Positions 1 through 8,912 of a stretch of 42,509 bases of DNA are shown one piece after another; the first letter of the stretch is position 1, and the number at the start of each line of letters is the position of its first letter. Source of the stretch: JBFWQM01 sp050249455 (GTDB lineage: Bacteria > Pseudomonadota > Alphaproteobacteria > MPNO01 > VGEU01). The stretch lies in NCBI GenBank assembly GCA_050249455.1, contig JBFWQM010000014.1, positions 1-42,509 on the forward strand, in the 5' to 3' direction. A model generated the notes under the pieces. That model searched no databases, was not told where the DNA came from, and saw only the letters and a program-made list of their open reading frames with translations. Both the position numbers and the translations under genes were made by a program.

Positions 1-1066
1 AGGCCGCCGCCAGCGCGTAGACGCCGTCGGCGCCGTCCGGCAGGCGGTGCTCGCGCCAGCTTCGCCCGCCGTCGGCGGTGCCGATCACCTGGCCGCCGCG
101 CGTCGCGCACCACAGGCGGTCGCGGTCGGACGGGCTCTCGGCGATGACCATCAGGGTGCTGGTCATGTCGACGCCGTGGTCGATGCGCTGCCACGTCTCG
201 CCCAGGTCGCCGCTGCGGTAGAGCGAGCCGGTGTCGCTGAACGCGGCGACGCTCAGCGCGGCGTACATCGTGCGCGGATCGTGGCGCGACACCCGCACGT
301 CGCGCGCATAGGTCAGCGGCGAAAAGCGGCCGATGCCGACCTCGCGCCAGTGCGCGCCGCCGTCGGCGCTGCGCCACAGCCCCATGCGGTTGGCGAGGAA
401 GACGGTGCCGGGCGCCGCCGGGCTGACCGCCAGCGCGTGCGAATCCATCATGCCCTCGGTCTCGGTGTCGCTGATGATGCGGCTCTTCAGCCGCGGCTCG
501 TCGGTGAAGGCGAGCAGGTCGTCGTTGCAGCCTTCCCACGAATCGCCGCCGTTGCGGCTGCGCATAAGGCCGCCGACCTCCAGCGCCGCGTAGAGGTGGC
601 GCGGGTCGGCCGTGTCGGCGGCCAGCCGGATCACCCGGCACGGGAAGTTCATCGACACCATGCCGCGCGGCGCCGGCGGGGTCAGCTCGGTCCACGTCGT
701 GCCGCCGTCGCGGCTGCGGTAGACGGTGGTACCCTCGGCGCCGGCATAGACGGCCTGCGGCTCGCCCGCCGGCAGATGCAGCGACCACACGCGCTGCGCG
801 GCGCCGGGCAGCGGCGCCAGCGCGGTCCAGGTGTCGCCGGCGTCGCCGCTGCGCCACACGCCGGCCTGGGTGCCGACGTAGACCACGTTCGGCTGGCCAG
901 GCGCGACCGCGACGCAGCGCGGCTCGATCGGCTCGGGCAGGCCGCCGGCCAGCCGGGTCACGCGGCCGCTGTCGCCGTCCAGCCGGTAGAGCCCTCCGGG
1001 CGCGGTGCCGGCGCCGTTGGCCGCGCCGGCGAACGCCGCCGCGCCGATGAACACATGGTGCGCCAT
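1..1066 (-). CDS. Asp-box (BNR) repeat beta-propeller protein, 3' end cut by window
   Basis: The reading frame starts at ATG 1066 with GGAGGC seven to twelve bases upstream (1071-1076) and stays open to the window edge, so about 355 N-terminal residues are visible and the C-terminus is missing. It contains at least six Asp-box motifs of the form S-x-D/N-x-G-x-T/S-W, for example SGDAGDTW, SRDGGTTW, SRNGGDSW, SADGGAHW, SGDLGETW and TADGGRSW. These are spaced as in sialidase-like or sortilin-like beta-propellers. There is no signal peptide: the protein begins MAHHVFIGAAAFAG. Such proteins are usually annotated as glycosyl hydrolase or exo-sialidase-like, but the fold alone does not give a substrate and I see no catalytic assignment. 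It lies downstream of hemA on the same strand with a 143-base gap, so co-transcription is possible but unproven. Confidence 0.85.
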   Translation of the reverse strand, partial: MAHHVFIGAAAFAGAANGAGTAPGGLYRLDGDSGRVTRLAGGLPEPIEPRCVAVAPGQPNVVYVGTQAGVWRSGDAGDTWTALAPLPGAAQRVWSLHLPAGEPQAVYAGAEGTTVYRSRDGGTTWTELTPPAPRGMVSMNFPCRVIRLAADTADPRHLYAALEVGGLMRSRNGGDSWEGCNDDLLAFTDEPRLKSRIISDTETEGMMDSHALAVSPAAPGTVFLANRMGLWRSADGGAHWREVGIGRFSPLTYARDVRVSRHDPRTMYAALSVAAFSDTGSLYRSGDLGETWQRIDHGVDMTSTLMVIAESPSDRDRLWCATRGGQVIGTADGGRSWREHRLPDGADGVYALAAA

Positions 1067-1209
1067 GGATGCCTCCCGCCTCGGCGCCGGCCCGGTGTCG
1101 CTGGCGCGGCCGCGCCGGCGCGCGCGGCGGCCTCAGGCGACCGAGTGTCGGCTTGCCGGCCGCGGTTGGCAAGCGGACGGCGCGGTCGGGGAGGGGGAGG
1201 AGAAGGGTC

Positions 1210-2421
1210 CTACGCCGCGCGCTTCAGCCGGAAACGCTGCCAGATCTCGCTCAGCGCGCCGATCAGCGCGTCGATGTGGCGGTCCTCGTGGAACGGCGTC
1301 GGGGTCAGGCGCAGCCGCTCGCCGCCGCGCGGGACCGTCGGGTAGTTGATCGGCTGGACGTAGATGTCGTAGCGCTCCAGCAGCTCGTCGGTCACCGCCT
1401 TGCACAGGGTCGCGTCGCCGACGAACACCGGGACGATGTGCGACGGCGACGGCATCACCGGCAGCCCGGCGTCGCGCAGCCGGCGCTTCAGGGTCGCCGC
1501 GCGCTCCTGGTGGCGGGCGCGCAGGTCGGCCGCCTCGCGCAGGATGCCGACGCTGGCGCGCACGCCTGCGGCGATGGCCGGCGGCAGCGACGAGGTGAAG
1601 ATGAAGCCGGGGGCGAAGCTGCGCACGAAATCGACCACGGCGGCGGAGCCGGCGATGTAGCCGCCGATCACGCCGAACGCCTTGGCCATCGTGCCCTCGA
1701 TCACCGTGATCCGGTGGAGCACGCCGTCGCGCTCGGCGATGCCGGCGCCGCGGGCGCCGTACATGCCGACCGCATGCACCTCGTCGAGGTAGGTCATCGC
1801 GCCGTGGCGCTCGGCGACGTCGCAGATCTCGGCGATCGGCGCGATGTCGCCGTCCATCGAGTAGACTGATTCGAACGCCACGATCCTGGCCGCCGCCGGG
1901 TCGAGGTCGGCGAGCTTGCGGTCGAGGTCGGCGGGATCGTTGTGGCGGAAGATCTTCTTGGCGGCGCGGCTGTTGCGGATGCCGGCGATCATCGAGGCGT
2001 GGTTGAGCTCGTCCGACAGGATCACGCAGCCGGGCAGCTGGCTACCTAGGGTCGACAGCGCCGCCTCGTTGGCGACGTAGCCGGAGGTGAAGATCAACGC
2101 CGCCTCCTGCTGGTGCAGGTCGGCGATGTCGCGCTCCAGCAGCACGTGCTCGTGCGCGGTGCCGGAGATGTTGCGGGTGCCGCCGGCGCCGGCGCCGGTG
2201 CGGTCCAGCGCCTCCTTCATGGCGGCGATCACCGCCGGGTGCTGGCCCATGCCGAGATAGTCGTTGCTGCACCACACCACGACCTGGCGCACGCCGTCGG
2301 GGCCGTGCCGGTCGGCGACCGGGAAGGCGCCGGCGCGGCGCTCGAGGTCGGCGAACACCCGATAGCGTCCTTCGGCCCTGAGGCCCGCGAGGGCATCGGC
2401 GCAGTACTTCTGATAATCCAT
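1210..2421 (-). CDS. hemA: 5-aminolevulinate synthase (ALAS, C4/Shemin pathway)
   Basis: Condenses glycine and succinyl-CoA to 5-aminolevulinate, the first step of tetrapyrrole synthesis, with pyridoxal phosphate as cofactor. The 403-residue product matches the usual bacterial ALAS length. It opens with MDYQKYCADALAGLRAEGRY. It has the glycine-rich GAGAGGTRNISGT segment near residue 76, the DEVHAVGMYG motif near 213, and the PLP lysine in GTMAKAFGVIGGY (K247). Related alpha-oxoamine synthases (KBL, AONS) share the fold, but the N-terminal sequence and the TMAKAFG context favour ALAS. This route is typical of Alphaproteobacteria. A possible promoter lies at 2465-2494. The next gene upstream, moaA, is on the same strand with a 177-base gap, so hemA probably has its own promoter. 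Confidence 0.96.
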   Translation of the reverse strand: MDYQKYCADALAGLRAEGRYRVFADLERRAGAFPVADRHGPDGVRQVVVWCSNDYLGMGQHPAVIAAMKEALDRTGAGAGGTRNISGTAHEHVLLERDIADLHQQEAALIFTSGYVANEAALSTLGSQLPGCVILSDELNHASMIAGIRNSRAAKKIFRHNDPADLDRKLADLDPAAARIVAFESVYSMDGDIAPIAEICDVAERHGAMTYLDEVHAVGMYGARGAGIAERDGVLHRITVIEGTMAKAFGVIGGYIAGSAAVVDFVRSFAPGFIFTSSLPPAIAAGVRASVGILREAADLRARHQERAATLKRRLRDAGLPVMPSPSHIVPVFVGDATLCKAVTDELLERYDIYVQPINYPTVPRGGERLRLTPTPFHEDRHIDALIGALSEIWQRFRLKRAA

Positions 2422-2464
2422 CAGCTTGGGTCCAACCGCCCTGGCGAGAGCCTTGTTTTTAACT

Positions 2465-2494
2465 CTAACCGACCGCCCGCGGCAAACGCGTCAA
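2465..2494 (-). promoter_or_regulatory. Possible sigma-70-type promoter of hemA
   Basis: On the minus strand TTGACG (2494-2489) is followed after 18 bases by GGTTAG (2470-2465), overlapping a locally AT-richer stretch GTTAGAGTTAAAAAC, about 45 bases ahead of the hemA start. The -10 match is weak. This is a pattern call only. Confidence 0.3.
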
Positions 2495-2598
2495 ATCGCC
2501 GCGAGGTGATTGATCCGGCTGGGGAAGCCGGCATGCGACACGGCCGTTGTGGGGGCGGCGGCGTTAACGATTCGTGGCGACGGCAGGGCCTGCGACGC

Positions 2599-3606
2599 TC
2601 AGCCGCCCGTCACGCTCATGTGGCGCGACACGGAGGCGGTCCGGCGCCGCCGGTCGATGATGAAGTCGTGGCCCTTCGGCTTGCGCGCGACGGCATCGTT
2701 GATCGCCTGCATCAGGAGGCCGTCGTCCGCGGAGGCGCGCAGCGGCGTGCGCAGGTCGGCCGCGTCCTCCTGGCCCAGGCACATGAACAGCGTGCCCGTG
2801 CAGGTGAGCCGCACACGATTGCAGCTCTCGCAGAAGTTGTGGGTCATCGGAGTGATGAAGCCGACCCGCCGGCCGGTCTCCGCCACCCGCACGTAGCGGG
2901 CCGGGCCGCCGGTGCTGTAGTCGGTCTCCTCCAGCGTCCAGCGGCGCTTCAGCGCGGCGCGCACCATCGACAGCGGCAGGTACTGGTCGAGCCGCGCGGC
3001 GTCGCCGATCTCGCCCATCGGCATGACCTCGATGAAGGTCAGGTCGAAGCCTTCGCGGCCGCACCATTCGACCAGCCGGTCGAACTCGTCGTCGTTGACG
3101 CCCTTCAGCGCCACCGCATTGATCTTGACGGCGAGGCCCGCGGCCTTGGCGGCGGCGATGCCGTCCAGCACCTTGTCGAGCTTGCCCCAGCGGGTGATGG
3201 CGGCGAACTTCGCCGCGTCCAGGGTGTCGAGCGAGACGTTGATGCGCCGCACGCCCGCCTCGGCCAGCTCGCCGGCGTAGCGGGCCAGCTGGCTGCCGTT
3301 GGTCGTCAGCGTCAGCTCGTCCAGCGCCCCGCTGTCCAGATGTCGGCCGAGGCGGCGGATCAGCCACATCACGTTGCGCCGCACCAGCGGCTCGCCGCCG
3401 GTAAGCCGCAGCTTGCGCACGCCGCGCGCGACGAAGGCGCTGCACAGCCGGTCGAGTTCCTCCAGGGTCAGGACCTCGGACTTGGGCAGGAACGCCATGT
3501 CCTCCGCCATGCAGTAGACGCAACGGAAGTCGCAGCGATCCGTCACCGAAACGCGGAGGTAGGTGATGGCGCGCTCGAACGGGTCGACCAGCGGCGCGGC
3601 GGTCAT
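2599..3606 (-). CDS. moaA: GTP 3',8-cyclase MoaA (molybdenum cofactor synthesis)
   Basis: Radical SAM enzyme that converts GTP to 3',8-cyclo-GTP at the start of molybdopterin synthesis, working with MoaC. The 335-residue product has the SAM cluster motif C25-x3-C29-x2-C32 (RCDFRCVYC). It has LRLTGGEPLVRR near residue 67 and the second 4Fe-4S site C259-x2-C262-x13-C276 in NFCESCNRVRLTC. It ends in the Gly-Gly tail characteristic of MoaA (SVTGG). The ATG has a good ribosome site (GGAAGAGGAG). No moaC is in the window, but mobA and fdhD lie 2-4 kb away on the other strand, so molybdoenzyme maturation genes are loosely grouped here. Confidence 0.97.
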   Translation of the reverse strand: MTAAPLVDPFERAITYLRVSVTDRCDFRCVYCMAEDMAFLPKSEVLTLEELDRLCSAFVARGVRKLRLTGGEPLVRRNVMWLIRRLGRHLDSGALDELTLTTNGSQLARYAGELAEAGVRRINVSLDTLDAAKFAAITRWGKLDKVLDGIAAAKAAGLAVKINAVALKGVNDDEFDRLVEWCGREGFDLTFIEVMPMGEIGDAARLDQYLPLSMVRAALKRRWTLEETDYSTGGPARYVRVAETGRRVGFITPMTHNFCESCNRVRLTCTGTLFMCLGQEDAADLRTPLRASADDGLLMQAINDAVARKPKGHDFIIDRRRRTASVSRHMSVTGG

Positions 3607-3716
3607 GAGGCTCCTCTTCCTGCGCGGGGCGGCGCTATTCCCAATGAAATATAGCGATCATTCCGCGGAAGGGAAGACGGCAGGGCAGGGCGGAATCCCG
3701 CCCCGCCGGCCGGCTC

Positions 3717-5336
<1,620 letters not shown>

Positions 5337-5691
5337 GCGCGGCTCCTCTCGCCCCGACCGCAACGCGCCGCCGCCAGCCGGACGATCATCCGGTCCGCGC
5401 TGTCCCGTGATAAGGGGCTGTCGACGTGCATGCCGTTTCTCAGGGGCTCAATCGTGAAGTTTGATTTCGGGCCGTCCAGGCATGCCGCAACGCACGCGGC
5501 CGCCCCGTTGCTTTCGGCCCCCACCCCTGGAGAAAGCAATGAACGAATTGCAAAGAAAGTCGGGCTCGAAGTCAACAGGTTTTTGGTTACGGCATTGAGT
5601 CAAATCGAATTTTGCCTCTGTTGTGGCCCGCGCGCGGTGCCGGCGCTAATTTAACCCTGAGGACGGGGGCGTGGCTCGCAGCGGGGGAACG
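5337..5691. other. Intergenic region between divergent kinase and fdhD genes
   Basis: 355 bases without a convincing gene. The right half (about 5535-5625) is clearly more AT-rich than the surroundings and probably holds promoters. A TTAACC motif reading toward fdhD lies at 5651-5656. A plus-strand open frame at 5325-5654 has the composition of noncoding sequence and no recognisable domain. Confidence 0.5.
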
Positions 5692-6573
5692 ATGAGCGCA
5701 TTTCTGGTTCGGCCCGACCCGAACGACCCGCGGCTGACCCGGCCGGTCGCCGGCATCGACCAGCATGGCCGGCCGACCGAGACCCGCGTCATCGTCGAGC
5801 GGCCGCTGACGCTCTTCCTCAACAGCCAGGAGATCGTCACCCTGATGACGGTCGGCGACTATCCGGACTGCCTGGCGGTCGGCTACCTGATCAACCAGAA
5901 CATGCTGCGGCCCGACGACGAAGTCACCGGCATCGACGTCGACGACGAGGCGGAAGCGGTGGTGGTGCGCACCGCGCGCGCCACGAATTTCGAGGAGAAG
6001 CTCAAGAAGCGGACCCGCACCTCGGGCTGCGCGCTGGGCACCATCTTCGGCGACGTGATGGAGAGCTTCGAGAACGTGCGGCTCGATCCCGACGCGGTCG
6101 TGCGCACATCGTGGATCTACGCGCTCACCAAGGCGATCAACACGACGGAGAGCCTCTATCTCGCGGCCGGGGCGATCCACGGCTGCGTGCTGTGCGAGGC
6201 CGACCGGCCGCTGGTCTACATGGAGGACGTCGGCCGCCACAACGCGGTCGACAAGATCGCGGGCTATATGCGCCTTAACGGCCTGTCGGCGGCCGGCAAG
6301 CTGTTCTACACGACCGGCCGGCTGACCAGCGAGATGGTGCTGAAGACGGTGCAGATGGGCATCCCGGTGCTGATCTCGCGCTCCGGCTTCACCGCCTGGG
6401 GAGTCGAGCTGGCGCGCCAGGCAAACCTGACCCTGATCGGGCGCGCCCGCGGCAAGCGCTTCGTCGCCCTGGCCGGCGAGAAGCGCATCGTCTTCGATGC
6501 CGACCCGGAAGCGGCCGAAGACGAGCCGCGGCGTTCGCAGCGCAAGGCGAGCCTTGTCGCCGACGAGCCGTGA
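5692..6573 (+). CDS. fdhD: FdhD-type formate dehydrogenase accessory sulfurtransferase
   Basis: FdhD moves sulfur from a cysteine desulfurase to the molybdenum or tungsten bis-MGD cofactor of formate dehydrogenase. The 293-residue product starts at ATG 5692 after GCGGGGGAA; a GTG at 5671, also with an upstream GGACGGGGG, would add seven residues. The family signature EDVGRHNAVDKIAG is at about 178-191, followed by YTTGRLTSEMVLK and IPVLISRSGFT. The usual active-loop CxxC is reduced to one cysteine here (TSGCALGTIFG, C113). A separate C165-x-x-C168 (IHGCVLCE) occurs where I would expect small residues. No formate dehydrogenase subunits are present in the window. It is first in an operon with a GIY-YIG-like gene and mobA, which fits a role in molybdenum cofactor handling. 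Confidence 0.93.
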   Translation: MSAFLVRPDPNDPRLTRPVAGIDQHGRPTETRVIVERPLTLFLNSQEIVTLMTVGDYPDCLAVGYLINQNMLRPDDEVTGIDVDDEAEAVVVRTARATNFEEKLKKRTRTSGCALGTIFGDVMESFENVRLDPDAVVRTSWIYALTKAINTTESLYLAAGAIHGCVLCEADRPLVYMEDVGRHNAVDKIAGYMRLNGLSAAGKLFYTTGRLTSEMVLKTVQMGIPVLISRSGFTAWGVELARQANLTLIGRARGKRFVALAGEKRIVFDADPEAAEDEPRRSQRKASLVADEP

Positions 6574-6580
6574 ACGCGCC

Positions 6581-7186
6581 GTGCGCCTGACGCTTGTGTG
6601 GCAGGGGCCGGTCGGGGCGGGCTCGTTCCCCGACGACCCGGAAGGCTTCGCCGCCTTGATGGTGCCGGCGGTGTACCTGCGGGTGAAGGCCTATCGCGGC
6701 GGCCGCACGGTCAGCTATGTCGGCCAGTCGCGCACCTTGCTGGCGCGCATCGACCAGCACATCGGCCAAATGCTGGCGCTCGCCGCGCCGCTGCGCGACG
6801 ACGACGGCCGGCCGGCCTACGGCGCCGACCCGGTGGAGCGGCTGTCCGGCCTCAACCGCGGCGGAGCGCTGCCCGCGCTGGCCGCGGCCGAGGCGCTGCG
6901 CATGCGCTTCTATTTCGCCGCGTGCGGCGACGACTTCCCCGAGGACTGCCTGTCGCTGGCCGAGGCGGCGCTGAAGGACCGCCTGGAGGCCGAGGCCGGG
7001 CGCCACGCCGGCCTCGTCATGGTGGAGAACCGCATGCGCATCCCGTTCGCCGCGCTCGACGCTCCGCTGGAGATCGCCAGCACGCTGGACGCCCTGGCGG
7101 CCGGCGACGCGGCCGTCGTCGCCGCGCTGATCGGCGATGCGCCGATCCGCCTCGGCGCGGTCGAGGAGGCGTTCGATGGCGCCTGA
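6581..7186 (+). CDS. GIY-YIG-like protein of unknown role, between fdhD and mobA
   Basis: Not a family I can name. With GTG 6581 as start, seven bases after the fdhD stop, it has 201 residues. An ATG at 6497 is in frame but overlaps fdhD by 77 bases and has no ribosome site. The segment VYLRVKAYRGGRTVSYVGQS (31-50) followed by LLARIDQH has the layout of a GIY-YIG core: Y32 in the GIY position, Y46-V-G, then R56 and H60. A glutamate (E128, in LAEAALKDRL) and an asparagine (N150, in VENRM) follow at positions that could be the catalytic Glu and Asn. This is pattern recognition, not an alignment. It ends inside the start of mobA (11-base overlap), so it is translationally coupled to a molybdenum cofactor gene. 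Function is unknown. Confidence 0.75.
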   Translation: MRLTLVWQGPVGAGSFPDDPEGFAALMVPAVYLRVKAYRGGRTVSYVGQSRTLLARIDQHIGQMLALAAPLRDDDGRPAYGADPVERLSGLNRGGALPALAAAEALRMRFYFAACGDDFPEDCLSLAEAALKDRLEAEAGRHAGLVMVENRMRIPFAALDAPLEIASTLDALAAGDAAVVAALIGDAPIRLGAVEEAFDGA

Positions 7187-7829
7187 GGCCGCGCCGGTCG
7201 CCGGGCCGGGCGGCAACGTCGCGGGCGTCCTGCTCGCGGGTGGCCTGTCGCGCCGCATGGGCGGCGGCGACAAGTGCCTGCGCCCGCTCGGCGGCCGGCC
7301 GATCCTGGCCCGCATCGCCGAGCGGCTGGCACCGCAGGCGGCCTGCATGGTGATCAACGCCAACGGCGATCCGGCGCGGTTCGCCGCCTTCGGCCTGCCG
7401 GTGGCGGCCGACGTGGTGGACGGGTTCGCCGGCCCGCTCGCCGGCGTGCTGACCGGCCTGGAATGGGTCGGCGCGCATGCGCCCGCATGCCACTGGATCG
7501 CGACGGTCGCGACCGATACCCCGTTCATGCCGTTCGACCTCGTCGCGCGCCTGGCCGAGGCGGTGCGTGCGGCCGGCGCCGACCTTTCCTGCGCGACCTC
7601 GGGCGGGCGCGAGCACCCGGTGTTCGGGCTGTGGCCGGTGCGGCTGGCCGACGACCTTCGCCAAGCGGTGGTGGCGGAGGGCATGCGCAAGGTCGATGCC
7701 TGGACGGCGCGCTACGCGCTCGCGCGCGCCGATTTCCCGGTCGATCCACTCGACCCCTTCTTCAACGTGAACCGCCCCGACGACATGGCGGCGGCCGAAG
7801 CCATCCTGGCGCAGCGCCGCGAGGCGTGA
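7176..7829 (+). CDS. mobA: Molybdenum cofactor guanylyltransferase MobA
   Basis: Attaches GMP from GTP to molybdopterin to give the MGD cofactor used by formate dehydrogenase and related enzymes. The product is 217 residues from ATG 7176, chosen because GAGGAGG stands at 7163-7169. An upstream in-frame start at 7137 lacks this. The nucleotide-binding signature LLAGGLSRRMGGGDKCL lies near residues 19-35, with the usual lysine. DTPFMP near residue 113 fits the metal-binding aspartate, and FFNVNRPDDM near the C-terminus is also family-like. It overlaps the preceding GIY-YIG-like gene. With fdhD it forms a plausible formate dehydrogenase cofactor-loading unit. Confidence 0.94.
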   Translation: MAPEAAPVAGPGGNVAGVLLAGGLSRRMGGGDKCLRPLGGRPILARIAERLAPQAACMVINANGDPARFAAFGLPVAADVVDGFAGPLAGVLTGLEWVGAHAPACHWIATVATDTPFMPFDLVARLAEAVRAAGADLSCATSGGREHPVFGLWPVRLADDLRQAVVAEGMRKVDAWTARYALARADFPVDPLDPFFNVNRPDDMAAAEAILAQRREA

Positions 7830-7835
7830 GCCGGC

Positions 7836-8018
7836 TCAGCCGCGGTCGCCGGATCCGACGACGTCCAGCGTCACCACCTCGGCGTTGATGAGCTGCTTGC
7901 CGGCATGCTCGAAGTTCACCGTAATCCGGCTGCCGACCGCCGACTGGACCTGGCCGATGCCCCAGTCGGGCCGCGACGGATGGCGCACCAGGGCGCCGGG
8001 GACGAGGTCGTGCTGCAT
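7836..8018 (-). CDS. Small DUF3553-type protein
   Basis: A 60-residue product from ATG 8018, with GGGAG upstream on the minus strand. The sequence, including LVPGALVRHPSRPDWGIGQV and VNFEHAGKQLI, matches what I remember of DUF3553, a small beta-rich family of Alphaproteobacteria. The same type of fold (a CarD/Tudor-like small beta barrel) is also seen at the ends of some helicases. It is convergent with mobA and divergent from chpT. No function is known to me. Confidence 0.8.
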   Translation of the reverse strand: MQHDLVPGALVRHPSRPDWGIGQVQSAVGSRITVNFEHAGKQLINAEVVTLDVVGSGDRG

Positions 8019-8103
8019 CGCGCGCTCCCAATTGCGGCTTGCGGCGGCGCTGATCGTTGCGCGACACTCCGCCGGCCCGCGCTGCGAAGAACAGGGAGAC
8101 GGC

Positions 8104-8757
8104 ATGTCCGCGACGATCGAACTCCGCGTGCTGGAGCTGTTGTGTTCCCGCCTTTGCCATGAACTGATCAGCCCGGTCACCGCCGTCAACAACGGCATGG
8201 AGCTGTTTGCCGACAGCCCGTCCGACATGATGGCCGACATCGTCTCGCTGGTCTCGGCCTCTGGCGGCCAGGCCTCGCGCAAGCTGCAGTTCTACCGCAT
8301 CGCCTACGGGTTCGGCGGCGACGGCGCGGCGGCGCCCAGCGTGACGGAGGCTGGCCGCCTGGTGCAGGGCCTCCTGGAAGGCGGCAAGGTCGAGGTCGCC
8401 TGGCCCGGCCCGGGACCGGTGGGCGATTTGCGGCTGGGGCGCGAACCGGTGAAGCTGCTGCTTAATGTCGCACTGATCGGCGCGGAGGCGCTGCCGCGCG
8501 GCGGCCGGCTGGAAGTCACCATCGCCGCCGGCTCGCCGGCGACGCTGCGCGTCGCGGCGCGCGGCGAAAACGCGCGGCTGAACCCGGAATCCGCTGCCGC
8601 GCTGGCGGATTCGGCGTCGATCGACCACCTGACGCCGCGTTCCGTGCACGGGTTCTTCACCCGCCGGCTGGCCGACGCGATGGGCGGGACGATGACGGTG
8701 GAAGAGCCTGCGCCGGGCGCGGTGGTGATCACCGCCACGGCGCCGATGTCGGTCTGA
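8104..8757 (+). CDS. chpT: Histidine phosphotransferase ChpT
   Basis: In Caulobacter and relatives ChpT passes phosphate from the hybrid kinase CckA to CtrA and CpdR. The 217-residue product starts at ATG 8104 after CAGGGAGAC. The histidine motif RLCHELISPVTAVNNGMEL carries H19, and a degenerate ATPase-like half follows (REPVKLLLNVALIGAEALPRG). The C-terminal GFFTRRLADAMGGTM segment is typical. It shares the DHp plus pseudo-kinase fold but lacks the ATP lid and G boxes. It sits just before the cheA operon (155-base gap) and about 7 kb from ctrA. A short GC hairpin around 8790-8807 may terminate it. Confidence 0.93.
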   Translation: MSATIELRVLELLCSRLCHELISPVTAVNNGMELFADSPSDMMADIVSLVSASGGQASRKLQFYRIAYGFGGDGAAAPSVTEAGRLVQGLLEGGKVEVAWPGPGPVGDLRLGREPVKLLLNVALIGAEALPRGGRLEVTIAAGSPATLRVAARGENARLNPESAAALADSASIDHLTPRSVHGFFTRRLADAMGGTMTVEEPAPGAVVITATAPMSV

Positions 8758-8912
8758 ACCGCGAAATCCGCCCCTTTCCCGGCCCCGCCGCAACCCGCTG
8801 CGGTTGCGCGGCAACCCCGACTTTACGCCGTCTTAAACAATGACGGGCATGGTCGTTGGCTGTCGGTTCCGTCGGTGCAACGCCGGCGAGGCGTTTATGG
8901 TTCGGGGTTCGC

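Noticed and set aside
47..1345. Plus-strand open frame at the left end
   Set aside because: The opposite strand gives a clear Asp-box protein in the same DNA; this frame is Ala/Arg-rich noise.
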